Source: CAVRJC01 sp963721435 (GTDB taxonomy: Bacteria > Actinomycetota > Acidimicrobiia > IMCC26256 > DASPTH01). From it: 64,000 bases of DNA. A program made the translations under genes and the position numbers. A model generated the notes under the pieces. The model was not told where the DNA came from. It did no database searches and saw only the letters and a list, made by a program, of their open reading frames with translations. Positions 51,873 through 60,710 of this stretch are shown here, one piece after another (position 1 is the stretch's first letter; each line of letters starts with the position of its first letter). Where the stretch lies: assembly GCA_963721435.1 (NCBI GenBank), contig CAVRJC010000012.1:868001-932000 (forward strand), given 5' to 3'.

Positions 51873-53051
51873 CTAACTGCTGACTGCGGTTTTGATTGCG
51901 GCGAGCCATTGCGGCCATGTGCCCGACAGCCCGGCGAGGGTGTGCTGGTAGAGGAACACTGGCCCGGTCGAGTACTTGGTCGCCATGTCGAATGCGTACT
52001 GCATCTCGGCGGGTGAGAACGGGCCGTGGCCTTCGTCGTTGTCGGGCCAGAGCATGACCGACGCCGAGAAGTTCGGGGACGGGAACCGCTGCTTGGCGAG
52101 CGCGACGCTGCGTTGCACACCGGTCTGCCAGGTGTCACCCCGGAGTTGCGGTCCCCAGTGGAACGATGCATCGGTGAGGTTGACGCGTGCCCCACCGGCG
52201 AGCAGACCGTCGATGAAGTCGCCGAACGAGTTGGTCGCATACGTGCCGGGCTCCCCGTTCTGCGCACGGATCAGGTCGTTGTACGAGCCAGGCCACGACG
52301 CATTGCTCGAGGGGTAGATCTGGATCTGGCCGAACCCAATGACCGGGACGAGCGACTGCGCATACGCCTTGAGCCCAGTGATGTTGTTCCACGCGGTATC
52401 GCCGCCGCCGTATGGCTCCGCGTCCAGCGCGAAGCCTTTGGCGTTCGCGCTCCTGGCTGCCGTCGCGACAACCTGGAGCGCGGCTTTCTGGTCGGCCTGT
52501 GCGGCCGACGTCGTCGCCGGAGTGGGAGCCGCGAGGTAGCACCCGACGTAGAGGTCCGCTCGGGACGACACCCACTTCCACTCGGTGATCTGCCATGCCG
52601 GGATCGGGTTGGTCGTACAGGTACCGAGCATGACGACTGCACCACCCACGCCGTTCTGCACGAGCGACGCGATGCCTGCCTGGCCCAGCGTGTCCAGGTC
52701 GACGGTACCGAGCCACGCGAGCACCGCTTGACGCGCACTGGTCGCCGCCGCCGACACCAGTGCCGGACTTGTCGTGGAGGTGGTCGTCGGTGCCTTCGTC
52801 GTCGTGGGAGCGACCGTGGTGGTAGCGGGTGGCTGCGTTGTTGCCGTGGGAGCGATCGTGGTGGGGGGTGGCCGCGTGGTCGTCGTGGCCGTCGCGACGA
52901 CGCCCCTTTTCTTTTGGAACCAGCTCGTGCGCGCAAACGCGGTCGTCGACCCGGCCAGGACGCAGATCAACACTGCGAGAATGACCCATGGCGGCGCCAC
53001 CGGCCCGGCCCTACGGTTTCGATCAGGACCGGAAGTAACAGAATCTCGCAT
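51873..53051 (-). CDS. membrane-anchored extracytoplasmic protein with Thr/Pro linker, glycosidase-like fold suspected
   Basis: A 392-residue protein. A short cytoplasmic tail, one helix (PPWVILAVLICVLAGSTTAFA), then a low-complexity Thr/Pro linker (residues about 55-100, TTTTRPPPTTIAPTATTQ and TTTKAPTTTST). The globular part has alternating strands and acidic residues typical of a TIM barrel: AVVMLGTCTTNPIPAWQITEWKW, GFALDAEPYGGGDTAWNNI, VPVIGFGQIQIYPSSNAS, VNLTDASFHWGPQLRG, NFSASVMLWPDND. No family is recognised; the DAEPY and WPDND segments suggest a hydrolase. It lies on the strand opposite to the two tRNAs. Confidence 0.65.
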   Translation of the reverse strand: MRDSVTSGPDRNRRAGPVAPPWVILAVLICVLAGSTTAFARTSWFQKKRGVVATATTTTRPPPTTIAPTATTQPPATTTVAPTTTKAPTTTSTTSPALVSAAATSARQAVLAWLGTVDLDTLGQAGIASLVQNGVGGAVVMLGTCTTNPIPAWQITEWKWVSSRADLYVGCYLAAPTPATTSAAQADQKAALQVVATAARSANAKGFALDAEPYGGGDTAWNNITGLKAYAQSLVPVIGFGQIQIYPSSNASWPGSYNDLIRAQNGEPGTYATNSFGDFIDGLLAGGARVNLTDASFHWGPQLRGDTWQTGVQRSVALAKQRFPSPNFSASVMLWPDNDEGHGPFSPAEMQYAFDMATKYSTGPVFLYQHTLAGLSGTWPQWLAAIKTAVSS

Positions 53052-53732
53052 GCCGCGGCGCTCCTCGTTCTCCAAGCAGCCCCGACGCTCTTTCGACCGC
53101 ACGGCCGAAAAAGTTGAATCGGCGGGCCGACGAACAGCAACGCCAAACAGCACCCACCTCCCATTGGGGCCCTAATCGACCAGCTCACTTCCGAGGACAC
53201 TCCAGAGCGGGCCTCAAGGCCGAGTGTCGAGAACTCGCCGAAGTGATCGCCATGCAGCCCGCTTCACAGCGAAGACCCACACGGAGCACCGAACCGCGTT
53301 CGCATGCCTGGCGAAACAACAGAACACGCGACCCGAACACTTGAAACGGGATCGCCGATATCCGCGCGTCTACGCACCGGAGTCCCCGCGTCACGCGCGA
53401 AGGGGGTGGCCGGCGCGGCGGGTGGGGGGTCGACGAGGTACCCCGCGCCGTCTCCCCGGTCACACGCGAGCATCAAGGGGGTCATCCCGCCTGTGATGGT
53501 GCGGCGACCGCCCTCCTCGGCGCATGGGCTCACCACGCGCTTGGTGACGTACCCGTATTCAGGACCAATCGGGGATGGCAGTCTGACCCCGACTGTCCGA
53601 TTGCGGGCAGCTTCGACAGCACCGAGCGAGCAAGACCGCCCCTCCGCCTTGTATGGCACGAGAGCCCACGCGACGCCCTCGAGCACGAGGAGAAGTCCGA
53701 CGAAGATCGCGACGTGCTCACCTGGGGGGGGG
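53052..53732. other. 680-nt gene-poor stretch
   Basis: No frame on either strand has a convincing protein pattern; open frames here are short and Arg/Ser-rich. The block lies between the secreted protein and the half tRNA-Ile. Promoters for the secreted protein must be near 53052-53150. Otherwise I see nothing specific in it. Confidence 0.55.
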
Positions 53733-53779
53733 TGGGGCTAGCTGGAATCGAACCAGCGACCTCATCCTTATCAGGGATG
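53733..53779 (-). other. 3' half of a tRNA-Ile (anticodon GAT) without 5' half
   Basis: On the minus strand this reads CATCC, loop CTGATAA with GAT anticodon, GGATG, then GAGGTCG, T arm CTGGTTCGATTCCAG and the acceptor end CTAGCCCCA, i.e. the last 47 nt of a normal tRNA-Ile. The upstream sequence contains no matching GGGGCTA acceptor strand or D arm. This is the form left at the far end of an element integrated into a tRNA gene, or a broken tRNA. Confidence 0.8.
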
Positions 53780-53882
53780 ACCGACCGAGCGCTGTGCTCC
53801 TGCCGCCTCGCCCTTCAATACGAAGTAGTCCGATCGACCGAGCGGGTCACACTTATCGTCTCTGAGATTCCTTCGTGTTCGC

Positions 53883-54062
53883 TCACAGGCGAGCTGAAGC
53901 CCTGGCCGTGATTCTGGTTGACGGCCGTTGTGAGACCCCCACCGTTTCAAGGTGCCGGTCCCGCCGTTGTGAGCGAGCCGAACGGACGTCAAGAAGTTCG
54001 ATGACCTTGGTCTTGGAGTTGACGCCTTGTTTGGACATGGGTTGTTGCGCAGCCATGAGCAT
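53883..54062 (-). CDS. small basic hypothetical protein (59 aa)
   Basis: ATG 54062 is preceded by AGGAG at ideal distance and opens a frame of 59 codons: PMSKQGVNSKTKVIELLDVRSARSQRRDRHLETVGV. It is positively charged in the middle, with no membrane helix. It lies 24 nt after the stop of the KimA-like gene on the same strand, suggesting cotranscription. Support rests on the ribosome-binding site and position; no family recognised. Confidence 0.5.
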   Translation of the reverse strand: MLMAAQQPMSKQGVNSKTKVIELLDVRSARSQRRDRHLETVGVSQRPSTRITARASARL

Positions 54063-54086
54063 GCCCGTTCTCCTGAGGTCACGGCC

Positions 54087-55980
54087 CTAGTCGACGTGAG
54101 TTGGTATCGACGTCACAACCGTCCCTTTGCGTAGCAGTAGCCGCGCCTTCAGGAGGAGCGCGCTTTGATTGTGGAGCAGCGCGTCCCACCAGTGGTGTAC
54201 GACGAACTCGGGGACGATCACGGTGACGATGTCGTGTTGCCATTGCTCGTCGAGAGCGTCGACGTACTCGAGAATCGGTCGCGTCAACGCTCGGTAGGGC
54301 GACGACACGATGTCGAGCTCCACGTCGAAGCCGTACTCATTCCATTTGTCGACCATCTGCTCGCCAGCGTCAGAGTCGAACGCGACATGGACCGCATGGA
54401 GGTAGTGGGGTCTCAGCGACTTCGCGTAGGCGAGCGCTTCAAGCACTCCGGCGTGAATTCGGGCCGGCACTAGGACGACCACGGTGTGCACGATTTCGGG
54501 AAGCGGTGTGCCTGGTGGGCAGGCCAGCGCGGCGTCGACCCGGCGGTAGTGGCGGTGAATCGACCAGAAGAGGAGGACGAGGAGCGGTATCACGATCGTC
54601 GGGATCCATGCTCCCTCGGTGAACTTCGAGACGACGACGACGATTGTCACCACCGCGGTCGCGACGGCGCCGACGGCGTTGACTACGAGGCGGCGGGCCC
54701 ACCCCGGGTCGTGTCCTCGCCAGTGGTGCACGACCATCCCTGACTGCGACAGCGTGAACGACATGAAGAGGCCGACCGCGAACAATGGGATGAGCGCGCT
54801 CGACTTCGCCGCCGAACGCGAAGAGCAGGATGCCGGCGGCCAGCATCAGCACAAGGATCCCGTTCGAGAGCACGAGCCGGTCGCCCCGGTTCGCGAACTG
54901 GCGGGGAAGGAACTCGTCGCTCGCGACAATGCCAGACAGGCGCGGGAAATCCGCGAACGCGGTGTTGGCGGACAGTGTGAGAATCGCTGCGGTCGACACC
55001 TGCAAGAGCACGTACAGCGCGCCGTTCCCGAACACCTCGCGGCCCATGATGGAGAGCAGGGTCTGGTCGGGGCTGAGTGTGGGGCGCAGATGGGACGCAA
55101 GTACCGCGATTCCGAGGAAGAGCGCGCCGAGGATCACGGCAACCCAGGTCAAGGTGATCGCGGCGTTGCGGGACTCCGGTTTCCGGAATGCCTGGATGCC
55201 GTTCGAGATCGCCTCGACACCGCTCAACGCGACCGCGCCTGACGAGAAAGCGCGGAGCAGCAAGAAGGACGAAGCTCCCGTCAGCACCGCGTTTGCCCCG
55301 GTGAAGTGCTCCAACGCCTTGTGATCGACCGGAAGTCGACCGAGCGAACCGGTCGCTACTCCGACCAAACCGACGACGACGAGAAGCGTCATCATCACGA
55401 TGTAGGTGTACGTCGGTGGCGCGAACAGCCGTCCCGACTCTCGCACCCCGCGGAGATTCGCAACTGCGATCAGGGCGAGCAGCACGAGACAGAGTTCGAC
55501 CTCGTAACCCTGCAGGGCCGTCGCCGCCGACGTGATCGCGGCCACACCCGCTGCGATCGACACCGACACGGTCAGTGTGTAATCGACCATCAGTGACGCC
55601 GCAGCGACGAGCGAAGCACCGGTGCCGAGGTTTTCCCGGCTCACGATGTACGAGCCGCCGCCATTGGGATACGCGTACAACGTCTGGCGATAGCTCGCAG
55701 TCACAATCACGAGGAGCAGAATCACCACCAGCGAGATCGGCACTAGGTAGTCGAGCGACGCGATCCCTGCCGCCGGGACCAGCACCACCAAGATCTCCTG
55801 TGTCGCGAACGCGGTCGACGCGATCGCGTCCGTCCCGAACACCGCGAGCGCGACGCGCTTCGTGAGCCGCTGGTCCTCGAGCTCCGCCGACGACACCGGC
55901 GACCCGATCAGGAGGCGCTTCAACACCGAATACACCCCGCAAGACTGACACGGCAACGACCCCGCTCCGAGGAACGACAT
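54087..55980 (-). CDS. APC-family potassium importer, KimA-like (frameshifted)
   Basis: About 630 residues after repair. Twelve-helix APC core: LTKRVALAVFGTDAIASTAFATQEILVVLVPAAG (helix 1, cation site), ASYRQTLYAYPNGGGSYIVSRENLG, NLRGVRESGRLFAPPTYTYIVMM, FSSGAVALSGVEAISNGIQAFRKPESRNAA. After LLFAFGG a one-base shift near 54807 is needed to continue KSSALIPLFAVGLFMSFTLSQSGMVVHHWR. The C-terminal cytoplasmic domain (HTVVVLVPARIHAGVLEALAYAKSL to the end) has a USP-like fold as in KimA/Kup relatives that bind c-di-AMP. Start uncertain: ATG 55980 or GTG 55935. Potassium uptake role inferred from family. Confidence 0.8.
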
Positions 55981-56162
55981 CGCTCCTGCGTGTCCGTTGA
56001 CCGTGATCAGTCAACGTCGGAAACACGCGTCCGAGCTGATCGCGTAGCAGCACGCGACTCGGACCCCGAACGGCCTCGCAACGGCTACCTCGTTCTCATC
56101 GGAAGCACCGTCAGAATCCCTTCGAGCGCGGCGAGAAGTCGCTGCAATCGTGGAATCGTCAA

Positions 56163-56577
56163 CTAGACGAGAACCACTGCGCAGTCTGAGCGATGCGCTA
56201 GGCGATTCGATACTGATCCAAGGAATAGGTCGAGAACCGTCGATGACCCGCGGCGTCCAACGACGACGAACGTCGCGCCTGTCTCTGCTGCGACGTTACA
56301 GAGGACCTCGGATGGCTCTCCTTCACGAACTAGGACTTTCCACAGCAGGTGTCTGTCTCCGAGCACGCCCTGCGTCCGATTGCGGGCTTCGCGTTCGGCC
56401 TCGTTGAGGAAGTCGTCGAACATGTCCTCCGCCGCGTTCGGGCATGAACACGTACGCGTACCGAGCGAACACAACGATAAGTTCGGCGCCGTAGATGTGT
56501 TCCGCGAGGTCCGCAGCGAATCGGAGTGCGCGGAAACTCGGTTCGGATCCATCGACTCCTACGACGATTGTCTGCAT
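56163..56577 (-). CDS. universal stress protein (UspA fold), frameshifted
   Basis: Start TIVVGVDGSEPSFRALRFAADLAEHIYGAELIVVFARYAYVF in the frame of ATG 56577. After MPE the frame must shift one base near 56437 to continue AAEDMFDDFLNEAEREARNRTQGVLG and then LVREGEPSEVLCNVAAETGATFVVVGRRGSSTVLDLFLGSVSNRLAHRSDCAVVLV, which contains the ATP-binding GRRG-x9-GSVS pattern. About 137 residues after repair, normal length. Located among potassium and stress genes. Confidence 0.82.
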
Positions 56578-56727
56578 GCTCGCTTCCCTATCAGTCTCTG
56601 CGCCGGCACGCTACCGAGATCGCAGGAAGTCCTTAGAGCCGAAGGGCACAGTCAAGCGCGTCGGTACGAGTGCCATGGCTCGGTGAAACCGGGAGGCGGA
56701 TGTCGGCGAGTGTTCGTGAGCGCGGGC

Positions 56728-57165
56728 CTATCTCGTGATCTCGAACTCGCACTCGACGAGCGCCGCCAGCAGCGCGGCGCGCTCGGACGGTCCCGAACCG
56801 TTCGGGGAGCGGCTAGCCCCCATGTGCCGTGAGTCGCGCCGGCGAACCTTGGCGCCGCCGCGGTCGCACTCGACGAAGACTTCGTCCCTCGGCAAGAACT
56901 TCCGTTTCCCCAGCCCTAACCACAACGCGATCCCTGTCGGGGTCACCGCGAAACGCCCGGGAATCAACGCGGCGAACTTGAGCGCGAGCGCGGCGCACAA
57001 GGCCGCGGCTCCGAACAGGCCGATCGAGGCCTGCACGAGCGCGGTCCCGATCACGGCGGGCGGCCACCACCGCAGCAACAGATTCTCTCGGCTGTACAGA
57101 GCATCGCCCTGCGACATCGCATCGGCAGGCGGCGAGTTCCCTGATGAAGACTTGCTGACGTCCAT
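56728..57165 (-). CDS. small membrane protein, hypothetical
   Basis: A 145-residue protein. Soluble Ser/Asp-rich start (MDVSKSSSGNSPPADAM), then two adjacent hydrophobic helices (WPPAVIGTALVQASIGLFGAAALCAALALKFAAL), then a beta-rich tail (GRFAVTPTGIALWLGLGKRKFLPRDEVFVECDRGG) resembling bacterial PH-like domains after a helical hairpin. ATG 57165 has AGGAG at about 9 nt. Family not assigned. Confidence 0.65.
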   Translation of the reverse strand: MDVSKSSSGNSPPADAMSQGDALYSRENLLLRWWPPAVIGTALVQASIGLFGAAALCAALALKFAALIPGRFAVTPTGIALWLGLGKRKFLPRDEVFVECDRGGAKVRRRDSRHMGASRSPNGSGPSERAALLAALVECEFEITR

Positions 57166-57189
57166 GGGCCCAACTCCTCGCATGAACAT

Positions 57190-57525
57190 GAACAGCGGGA
57201 CATCCCGGTTGTTGAGTCAACCATGCCCTGATCATCGGGACTCGAGACGCAGGGCGCTTTGGCGGTTTCCTCACGTCAGGGCGACGCGAATTGACGCCTC
57301 CTGAGCCCGTGGCCGATCTGACGACACCAGCGTCACCCAGTCGAAGCTCGACAAACGGACGCGTCGTGGGCGGTACGAGCAGTTAGGATTTCACGCTGGT
57401 GAGCCGGGAAGCCTGGTCGGCACGTGATTCTGTCGACTCCTGAGGTGTGTGCCAGTGAACGCCGTGAGCGCTTCCCGAACCGTGTCGTGCCGGATTGACA
57501 GTGCGATGACACGGTCACAGCGAGC
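57190..57525. other. 336-nt intergenic region between divergent genes
   Basis: Lies between the small membrane protein (minus) and DUF2254 (plus). It should hold promoters for both. I see no tRNA, obvious operator or convincing short gene. Confidence 0.5.
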
Positions 57526-58941
57526 ATGCACCTGACAGCCCGTCTCCCTCAGCTCCCGGCGTGGCGGCGCGAAGCGCTGCGCACGACGTTGTGGTTCATC
57601 CCGACGATCGAGGTGTTCCTCGCGGTCGCGCTCTTCATCGTCACGTACACGATCGATCGAGCGGCGTACAACGGTGATCTGACGCTGCCGTCGTGGGTGA
57701 ACAACGGCTCCGCCGATGCCGCCCGCCAGATCCTGATCGGGATCGCCGCCGCGGTCATTACCGTCGTCGGCCTCGTGTTCTCCATCACGATCGTCGCGCT
57801 CACGCTGGCGTCGACGCAGTTCGGGCCCCGCATACTCCGCAACTTCGTCCGTGACCGCGGCACCCAGATCACGCTCGGGACATTCGTCGCCACCTTCGTG
57901 TTCTCGGTGCTCACGCTCGGGTCGGTCGCGCACGGCGCGCGAGGTGACTTCGTCCCGCACTTGTCGATCACGGTTGCCATCGCCCTCGTGCTCGTGGATC
58001 TCGGCGTGCTCATCTATTTCATTCATCACGTGGCGAAGTCGATCCAGCTGCCCGAGGTCATCGCGAGCATCGCGCAAGATCTTTCGAAGGCGATCGCGGA
58101 GGAAGCCGTCGCCTCCGATCGGCGCACTGCGACGGTCCAGCCCGAGATCGGGCTCTCCCCCGCGGAGCTCGACCTCCGGATGCGAGATTCGGGCGCGGTG
58201 GTGACCGCGACGCGGAGCGGCTATCTGCGGTTCATCGGGTACGAGGACCTGGTCGACATCGCGCTGCGAGCCGACGCGGTGATCGGCCTGCTCTACCGGC
58301 CGGGCCACTTCCTGGTCGAAGGGCTCCCGATGGCGGCGGTCTGGCCGCCCGAGGCGGCGGTCTCCGTCACGAAGGGGCTCGAGCGCGCGCACGTGACCGG
58401 ACCGCAACGCACGCTGATGCAAGACCTCGCGTTCGCGATCGACCAGCTCGTGGAGATCGCGATCCGCGCGCTCTCGCCCGCGGTGAACGACACGTTCAGC
58501 GCGCTGGCGTGCATCGACTGGCTCTGCGACGCGCTGTGCCGAATGTCGGCGAACTGGATGCCGTCCAGCGTGCACCGTGACCGATCCGGAAGCGTGCGGG
58601 TCATCGCCGCGGGACTGCCCTACGACCGGGTCGTCGGGAGGTCGTTCGACAAGATCCGTCAATCCGGCCGCGGGATGCCCGCAGTGATGATCCGGCAGCT
58701 CGACGCCCTGGCCAAGATCATGGAGTACACGATCTCCGACGAGCAGCGCGCCGTTCTCTGGGCGCAGGCCGCGATGATCCTCCGCGCGAGCGACGAGTCA
58801 GTGCCCGAAGCATCCGACCGCCGCGATGTGCAGCGTCGATTCGACGCAGTGACCGGCGCCGCCTCGCGGAAGAGTGGTCCGGCCGAAGCCCTCTTCGCTG
58901 CTCCGGTCTCGAGCTCGCCCGATCACGAAGCAGCCCGGTAA
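57526..58941 (+). CDS. DUF2254 membrane protein
   Basis: A 471-residue protein. Four helices near the N-terminus (LWFIPTIEVFLAVALFIVTYTI, GIAAAVITVVGLVFSITIVALTLASTQFGPRILRNFVRDRGTQITLGTFVATFVFSVLTL, ITVAIALVLVDLGVLIYFIHHVA), with ASTQFGPR as family signature. The large cytoplasmic C-terminal part has GYLRFIGYEDLV, LIYRPGHFLVEG-like LLYRPGHFLVEG, and DLAFAIDQLVEIAIRALSPAVNDTFSALACIDWL. Function unknown. It converges with the hypothetical gene at 58923. Confidence 0.88.
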   Translation: MHLTARLPQLPAWRREALRTTLWFIPTIEVFLAVALFIVTYTIDRAAYNGDLTLPSWVNNGSADAARQILIGIAAAVITVVGLVFSITIVALTLASTQFGPRILRNFVRDRGTQITLGTFVATFVFSVLTLGSVAHGARGDFVPHLSITVAIALVLVDLGVLIYFIHHVAKSIQLPEVIASIAQDLSKAIAEEAVASDRRTATVQPEIGLSPAELDLRMRDSGAVVTATRSGYLRFIGYEDLVDIALRADAVIGLLYRPGHFLVEGLPMAAVWPPEAAVSVTKGLERAHVTGPQRTLMQDLAFAIDQLVEIAIRALSPAVNDTFSALACIDWLCDALCRMSANWMPSSVHRDRSGSVRVIAAGLPYDRVVGRSFDKIRQSGRGMPAVMIRQLDALAKIMEYTISDEQRAVLWAQAAMILRASDESVPEASDRRDVQRRFDAVTGAASRKSGPAEALFAAPVSSSPDHEAAR

Positions 58942-59366
58942 CGCGGGCGAGGCTCGATCCGTTCGGCTCGTCGGTTGTCCCGGCGAAGGCCGGTGATGTG
59001 CGCAGTCGGTCCGTGCAGGGTCACATTCTGTTTCGCGTCGACCTGCATCAGGAGCGGTGTCTCGGCCGCAAACCAACGCTGCATCGTCGCGACCGCAGCG
59101 CTGGGCAGGGACGCGCCGACGATCGTGGTGGAGTCACGAAGGCGCGCGCCGCGTTCGACCACGCACATCTCGACGTCGTTCGCACGCCGGGTGGCCGCCA
59201 CGATCCTGACCTCCCGGAGTTGCGACGCCGGGTGGAGTTGGCTTGCGGGATCAAGTGTCTGCGCGGTCACGAGCCAACGCGCGTGCTGCGGCCAGGCAAG
59301 GAACAACGGGGCGAGCACGAGCGCCAGAACTGCGGTGATACCCAGCACCAGGAGCAGTGCATCCAT
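58923..59366 (-). CDS. single-pass membrane protein, hypothetical
   Basis: A 147-residue protein beginning DALLLVLGITAVLALVLAPLFLAW (one helix), then a soluble region with LREVRIVAATRRANDVEMCVVERGARL and LPSAAVATMQRWFAAETPLLMQVDAKQ. ATG 59366 is at the helix; the frame is open upstream. It overlaps DUF2254 by 19 nt at the 3' ends. No family recognised, coding support moderate. Confidence 0.55.
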   Translation of the reverse strand: MDALLLVLGITAVLALVLAPLFLAWPQHARWLVTAQTLDPASQLHPASQLREVRIVAATRRANDVEMCVVERGARLRDSTTIVGASLPSAAVATMQRWFAAETPLLMQVDAKQNVTLHGPTAHITGLRRDNRRAERIEPRPRYRAAS

Positions 59367-59527
59367 GGTCGACTCCGATCGCGTGATGGCTCGATCTGCC
59401 GACCAGACTTCCCGGCGCTCCACCCACGACGGTAGAGGGCGGTTGCGACATTTCGCGTCTGTTTCCCGCTAAATCTGCCGTGTGACGCGTCAAGAATTCG
59501 AGGACTCGCCGGCGACGCCAACGCCGG

Positions 59528-60013
59528 CTACTCCGTTGAGCGCAAGACGTAGCCGCGCTGCTCGCGGCGGATCGCGAGGTGCACTTCCCGGACGTGGGAC
59601 CGCAGCCGACGAATCTCGCCACGCAGAGAAATGGGGGGCGCCGCGGTACCGCGACTCACGGCGTCGAGCAGCTCCTGATCGGAGACGACGGCGCCAAACC
59701 GTGCAGTGAGGGCTTCGGCAAGTCGGGCCTCGGCCGCGCTCAGGGCGACGACTGAGCCCCCGCGGTGCAATCGACCGACGTTGTCGACGAATGGTGGTGC
59801 GACGTGGAGTGCGGCGCGCATCTCAAGCGCCGAAATCCGGGCCTGCATGTCGCGGTCATCCCCCGGCAAGCGAACCCACTCCTCGAGACATGTTGTGGGG
59901 ATCGGAAGGTCGTCATCTGCCCGAACGAGATACAAGACGGGCACACCAGCCGCAATCACGCGGGCGGCGGCGGCGCGCTCCTCCGGCCAGGCGATAACGA
60001 CGACTTCAGCCAT
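59528..60013 (-). CDS. winged-helix (OmpR-type) protein with degenerate receiver domain
   Basis: A 161-residue protein. The first 85 residues (EVVVIAWPEERAAAARVIAAGVPVLYLVRADDDLP) look like a Rossmann/receiver-like domain but lack the acidic pocket and phospho-Asp; the second part (VVALSAAEARLAEALTARFGAVVSDQELLDAVSRGTA ... ISLRGEIRRLRSHVREVHLAIRREQRGYVL) is a Trans_reg_C winged helix. The start overlaps the kdpE stop by 8 nt, so it is the last gene of the kdp operon. It may act without phosphorylation. Confidence 0.75.
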   Translation of the reverse strand: MAEVVVIAWPEERAAAARVIAAGVPVLYLVRADDDLPIPTTCLEEWVRLPGDDRDMQARISALEMRAALHVAPPFVDNVGRLHRGGSVVALSAAEARLAEALTARFGAVVSDQELLDAVSRGTAAPPISLRGEIRRLRSHVREVHLAIRREQRGYVLRSTE

Positions 60014-60710
60014 CGCGATCGCCCAGTTCGTCATCGTCGGGCAGTTCGAATCGGAAGCCGAGCCCAGGCTCGGTGATGAAGTAGCGGGGTGTGTGGGGTT
60101 CGGGCTCGAGCTCCTTGCGGATCTGGGTCATGAAGACGCGCAGGTAGTTGGTCTCCTTCCCGTAGGTCGGACCCCAGACTTCCTGGAGGAGCTGCTCGTG
60201 CGTGACGAGACGACCGGCGTTGCGCACCAGGACCTCGACGATGTGCCATTGCGTCGGCGTGAGCCGGATGAGCTCTCCGTGGCGGCGCGCCTGCTTGGCG
60301 GCGAAGTCGAGCGTGAAATCGGGTGTCCTGACGACTGCCCTTCCTTCGGGCAGCACCGCGCGACGCACCGCGGCACGCAGGCGCGCGAACAGTTCGTCCA
60401 TTCCGAACGGCTTGGTGAGATAGTCGTCAGCACCGAGGTCGAGCGCTTCGACCTTGGCAGACTCGGACCCACGGCCCGACAGCACGACGATCGGCACCGG
60501 AGTCCAACCTCGGAGACCGCGCACGACGTCGAGACCATCCATGCCAGGGAGCCCAAGGTCGAGGATGACCACGTCGGGGTGATGGCGGGCGACGAGCTGG
60601 AGGGCTTGTTCCCCGGTGACGGCCAGATCAGCTTCGTATCCGCGCGCCCGGAGGTTCACTTCGAGGGTCTTGAGGATGCGGGGATCGTCTTCGACGACGA
60701 GGACCCTCAC
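60006..60710 (-). CDS. kdpE: potassium-responsive response regulator KdpE
   Basis: A 234-residue OmpR-family regulator. Receiver: VRVLVVEDDPRILKTLEVNLRARGYEAD, phospho-Asp in HHPDVVILDLGLPGMDGLDVV, Thr/Lys in VVLSGRGSE and DYLTKPFGMDELFARL. DNA-binding: LIRLTPTQWHIVEVLVRNAGRLVTHEQLLQEVWGPTYGKETNYLRVFMTQIRKELEPEP. GTG 60710 overlaps the kdpD stop by one base. Activates kdpFABC at low K+. Confidence 0.93.
   Translation of the reverse strand: MRVLVVEDDPRILKTLEVNLRARGYEADLAVTGEQALQLVARHHPDVVILDLGLPGMDGLDVVRGLRGWTPVPIVVLSGRGSESAKVEALDLGADDYLTKPFGMDELFARLRAAVRRAVLPEGRAVVRTPDFTLDFAAKQARRHGELIRLTPTQWHIVEVLVRNAGRLVTHEQLLQEVWGPTYGKETNYLRVFMTQIRKELEPEPHTPRYFITEPGLGFRFELPDDDELGDRDG

Noticed and set aside
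53714..53911. 65-residue frame with GIEPATSSLSGM
   Set aside because: This sequence arises from reading the antisense of a tRNA; here it covers the half tRNA-Ile, so it is a spurious frame.
55981..56162. c-di-AMP (ydaO-type) riboswitch upstream of the KimA-like gene
   Set aside because: I could not recognise the conserved ydaO cores in this 180-nt region.
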